A stretch of DNA of 16,540 bases from Baffinella frigidus (Eukaryota > Cryptophyceae > Cryptomonadales > Baffinellaceae): positions 263,609 to 280,148 of the forward strand of contig MU646554.1 in the NCBI GenBank assembly GCA_026770585.1, read 5' to 3'. The notes under the pieces are model-generated. The model was not told where the DNA came from and did not search any database. It saw nothing but the letters and a program-made list of their open reading frames with translations. This document shows, piece by piece, positions 13,795 through 16,540 of this stretch (its first letter is position 1; each line of letters begins with the position of its first letter). Made by a program: the position numbers and the translations under genes.

Positions 13795-14180
13795 TCGGGT
13801 TTCGGGTTCGGGGTTGAGGGGTTGGGTTTAAGAATTTAGGGTTTAGAATTTAGGGTTTAGGATTTAGGGTCTAGGGTTTAGGGTCTAGGGTTTAGGGTTT
13901 AGGGTATAGGGGTTAGGGTTTAGGGTTTAGAGTTTAGAGTTTGGAGTTTAGGGTTTAGGGTTTTGAGATGAGGTGTTAAGATTTAGGGGTGAGGGGTTAG
14001 GCTGCACGGGCTAAGGTTCAGGGTCTTAGGGGTTTGGGGTCATGGTTAAGTGTTTAGGGGTTTGGGTTTAGGGTTCAGGGTTGAAGGTTTAGGGGGTTAT
14101 GGTTCAGGGTTTAGGGTTAAGGGTGTAGGGTTCAGGGGTAAGGGGTTAGGGTTTAGGGTCTAGGGGCTGGGGGCTATTGC
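13795..14180 (+). repeat. Degenerate TTTAGGG array
   Basis: Telomere-type heptamers on plus (TTTAGGG, TTTAGAA, TCTAGGG, TTTAGAG, GTTAGGG), interrupted by GAGATGAGG-type stretches. G-rich strand on plus. Confidence 0.9.
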
Positions 14181-14934
14181 TTAGGGTGTGGAGAGAGAAC
14201 TCGGTGTTGGGCTATGTCGGGAATTCGCAAACCGTCAAGGCCTAAAGGGTGTCGCACAACCGTGGAGCTCCACGATTTAGTATGTGTGACGTTTATGAAT
14301 ACCAATACGGCTGCCACGTACCCCCCCGCGCTGGTTGGTTGGGTCTGCCTGAAGAAAGGGGCAGACCGCTGGTTAGTTTCTTCCTCGGAGCGAACTCGGT
14401 GTCCGACCATGTTTGGAGTAAATGAAACCTAAAGAACCTGGAGGAAGCGAGTAAAAGTACTGACCAGATCATTTGAACCCCACCGAAACCGGTGTGACCG
14501 GCCGCGGTGCCTCTACCCACTCGAAGCTAGACAGGGGACTATTTCAAAACTGGGTTTGTTAAATTTGTACCAGTCACGGGCGGGTTTGATTACGTAAATA
14601 ACAGAACTTTGTTAACTGCGTGACCAAAACCCGAATATGTGTTTAAAAATTACTATACACTGCCCGACTTGTAAAGGATTGCCAGTTTTAAAATTGTTCC
14701 TTTTCTGGCCTGGAGTGGACACGAAGGTGGAGAGAAACGTTTCAGACCAATCTTAGCACTTTCTATTGAAGGCGTATCGCGGGCGACCCCCAGACCTTAA
14801 ACCTTATATCCTAAGACCTAAATTGAACCTCATACCCTAAGACCTAGAGCGCTTACCTCTGCGCCCACCCACGAATCTCATCTCGCCTCTTTTGGACCGT
14901 GTCCCTGTTTGGGGAGGAGGGGCACAGAGGACGC
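14181..14934. other. Spacer between telomere-like arrays, no gene called
   Basis: Opposed 72-78-codon frames cover 14174-14432, with no known domain. GAGMGAACTCGGTGT occurs at about 14194 and 14388, and a hairpin GGTCTGCC/GGCAGACC lies at 14342-14367. A ~55-bp segment with GGGACTATTTC and TTTGTACCAGTCACGGGCGG near 14536-14595 resembles 13543-13600. Near 14800 CCTTAAACCTTATATCCTAA is a weak heptamer-like repeat. Confidence 0.45.
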
Positions 14935-15003
14935 TTAGGGTTCAGAGTTTAGGGTTTAGGGGTTATGGTTTTGGTTCAAGGTTTGTGGTGTAGGGTTTAG
15001 GCT
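14935..15003 (+). repeat. Short degenerate TTTAGGG array
   Basis: TTAGGGTTCAGAGTTTAGGG followed by variants such as GGTTATGG and GGTTTGTGG. G-rich on plus. Confidence 0.8.
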
Positions 15004-15139
15004 CGTCAAAGAGAGTGAAGAAACCTGCACACAGAGACTGGGTATTTGAGTATGAGGGTTGAGGGATTACGGATTAAGGTCGAGTGTTTAGGGACACGGG
15101 TTCATGGTTGAGTAGACGTAGAAGCGAGAGTCGCATTTG

Positions 15140-16140
15140 GTTGAGTGTGTAGTGTTGAGTGTTGAGTGTTCAGTGTTTAGGGTTTAGGGTTTAGGGTTTA
15201 GGGTTTAGGGTTTAGGGTTTAGGGTTTAGGGTTTAGGAATAAGGGTTGAGTATTTAGTGTTTGTGGTTTATGGTTGAGGGTTGAGAGTTTAGGGTTGAGG
15301 GTTGAGGGCTTAGGGCTGAGATTTCAGTATTTAGTGTTTAGTGTTTAGTGTTTAGTGTTTAGTGTTTAGTGTTCAGCGTTTGGGGTTTAGGGTTTAGGGT
15401 TCAGCGTTTAGGGTTTTGGGTTTTGGGTTTGGGGTGTAGGGCTTAGGGTTTAGGATTTAGGGTTTAAGGTTTCGGGATAAGGGTTTAGTGTTTAGTGTTT
15501 GTGGTTTATGGTTGAGGGTTGAGAGTTTAGGGTTGAGGGTTGAGGGTTGAGGGCTGAGGTTTGAGTGTTCAGTGTTTAACGTTAAGTGTTTAGTGTTCGG
15601 TGTTTAGTGTTCAGCGTTTAGAGTTCAGTGTTGAGGGTTTACGGTTTAGGGGTTTCGGTGTTGGGTTTAGGGTATAGGGTTTAGGGTTTAAGGTTTAGGG
15701 CTTAGGGCTTAGGGCTTAGGGCTGAGGGTTTAGGGTTTAGGGTTTAGGGGTTAGGGTTTAAGGTTTAGGGTTCAGGGTTCAGTGTTCAGTGTTTATTGTT
15801 TAGTGTTTAGGGTTTAAGGTTTAGGGTTAAGTGTCTAGTGTTCAGTATTTATTTTTTATTTTATTTTATTTTTATTTTTTAGTATTCAGTGTTGAGTGTT
15901 CAGGGTTTAGGGTTTAGGGTTTAGGGTTTAGGGTTGAGGGTATAGGGTACAGGGTACAGGGTTTAGGGTTTAGGGTTTGGGGTCTAGGGTTTAGGGTTTT
16001 GAGTTTAGAGCTTAGGGTTTATGGTTTAGGGTTAAGGTTTAGGGTTTAGGGTGTAGGGTTTAGGTGTTATGGGTGAGGGGTCATGGTTTAGTATTTATGG
16101 TTCAGGGTCCAGGGTTCAGGGTTCAGGGGTTAGGGTTTAA
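15140..16140 (+). repeat. ~1-kb degenerate TTTAGGG / TTTAGTG array
   Basis: Includes a run of about eight perfect TTTAGGG units at 15176-15236, blocks of TTTAGTG (about 15335-15372), TTGAGGG, CTTAGGG and TTCAGTG variants, and a T-rich island at 15848-15884. Two ~75-bp segments (15240-15316 and 15478-15555, both with TTTGTGGTTTATGGTTGAGGG) are near-duplicates, so higher-order amplification has occurred. Plus-strand G-rich orientation would fit a right-hand chromosome end, but non-telomeric DNA follows. Confidence 0.9.
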
Positions 16141-16290
16141 CCCAGAACCCCTGAACATGTTGCGGTTCGCGTACACCTCAAACCCTTAACCACAAACCAC
16201 AAACCATAAACATGAAGCACAAAATAGTAACACTCAACACTAAAGCGTTTTTTTTGAGCGGGCTGATCTGAAAAACGGTCACCTCAATTG

Positions 16291-16351
16291 TTTTAAATGG
16301 CCGGAAATTCTTACATTTTCCCTTAGGCTCAAAATTTTAAATGGCCGGAAA
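16291..16351 (+). repeat. TTTTAAATGGCCGGAAA direct repeat, 44-bp spacing
   Basis: The 17-mer TTTTAAATGGCCGGAAA is at 16291-16307 and 16335-16351. Both copies follow TCAAnnnT-type sequence, suggesting an old 44-bp tandem duplication. Confidence 0.75.
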
Positions 16352-16359
16352 CGATTTTG

Positions 16360-16406
16360 AAAAAGACTTAAAATTGTAAGGGGCCCTTACAATTTTAAGT
16401 CTTTTT
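16360..16406. repeat. Perfect 23-bp-arm hairpin
   Basis: AAAAAGACTTAAAATTGTAA-GGG at 16360-16382 is an exact inverted copy of 16384-16406 around a single G. The AT-rich arms with a GGG/CCC tip and the T-rich sequence after it could form a strong stem in RNA or a cruciform in DNA. Its role is unknown. CATTTTGTTTCAG at 16437-16449 downstream is a good splice-acceptor-like sequence. Confidence 0.8.
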
Positions 16407-16499
16407 GCTTTACATTTTTGTCAAACATTTTTTGCCCATTTTGTTTCAGCCCACGGCGCCCCGCATTGCGCCGCCCCACTCCCCGCACCTCAACTGACG

Positions 16500-16540
<41 letters not shown>
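16500..16540 (+). repeat. Poly-C run of 41 at the window end
   Basis: The last 41 bases are all C. It may be a true homopolymer, a gap-edge or sequencing artefact, or the limit of an assembly. Confidence 0.9.

Noticed and set aside
15140-16140. True chromosome end (telomere)
   Set aside because: The array is degenerate and followed by about 400 bp of non-telomeric DNA.
1-16540. CRISPR array
   Set aside because: Tandem repeats here lack the constant-repeat/unique-spacer pattern; the 38-bp and 90-bp arrays have repeating units with no unique spacers.
1-16540. tRNA, rRNA or spliced-leader RNA genes
   Set aside because: I saw no convincing tRNA B-box with paired arms, no rRNA core motifs and no match to the known dinoflagellate spliced-leader sequence, though reading by eye can miss these.

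Overview
The window reads as repeat-dominated nuclear DNA of a eukaryote. There are no bacterial-style operons, ribosome binding sites or long conserved reading frames. Instead there are many short arrays of a degenerate telomere-like heptamer (TTTAGGG/CCCTAAA and relatives), numerous small fold-back elements of about 110-210 bp, minisatellites, a GA microsatellite, and a few short GC-rich stretches that look like exons bounded by splice-site-like sequence. The heptamer type is found in plants, green and other algae, dinoflagellates and apicomplexan relatives. I cannot name the species. One exon-like junction fits a GC donor and another would need a GA donor, usage reported for dinoflagellates, so a dinoflagellate or another alga/alveolate is a reasonable but unproven guess.

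Layout. 1-1050: dispersed 'CTACGG' repeats plus a 141-bp inverted-repeat element. 1140-2460: back-to-back minisatellites, including a 38-bp x4 array. 2460-4070: a perfect 85-bp inverted repeat, a ~185-bp repeat (second copy at 11 kb), a 90-bp x3 tandem repeat and a 152-bp fold-back element. 4074-4260: TTTGGGG array. 4260-7160: GC-rich, mostly single-copy DNA with two local duplications and dispersed repeats; no gene is recognised. 7160-11600: the best coding candidate, a plus-strand series of short exons (A-F) separated by introns rich in CCCTAAA-like repeats. 11600-13230: palindromic elements, a possible helix-turn-helix transposase remnant on the minus strand, and a MITE with TA target duplication. 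13230-16140: GA microsatellite and long degenerate TTTAGGG arrays. 16140-16540: an AT-rich hairpin region ending in 41 C.

Gene content. Exons D, E and F join in phase (D-E by a GC-AG intron, E-F by GT-AG) and give a small protein with a lysine-rich stretch, one hydrophobic segment formed across the D/E junction, a proline-rich PLKPPPPE stretch and the C-terminus SNYFA-stop. Exons A, B and C are upstream on the same strand and may belong to the same gene, but their junctions are not all resolved. I do not recognise the family; a small single-pass membrane protein is the most that can be said.

The most unusual signal is a palindromic module present three times (11368-11471 and the two arms of 12697-12904). 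Its three copies carry three different but each self-complementary hairpins, suggesting selection or a mechanism that preserves pairing rather than sequence. Also notable are exon pieces copied into neighbouring introns or into inverted repeats: exon B x4, the exon E/donor boundary as a minisatellite, and the last codons of exon F in a 20-bp inverted repeat.
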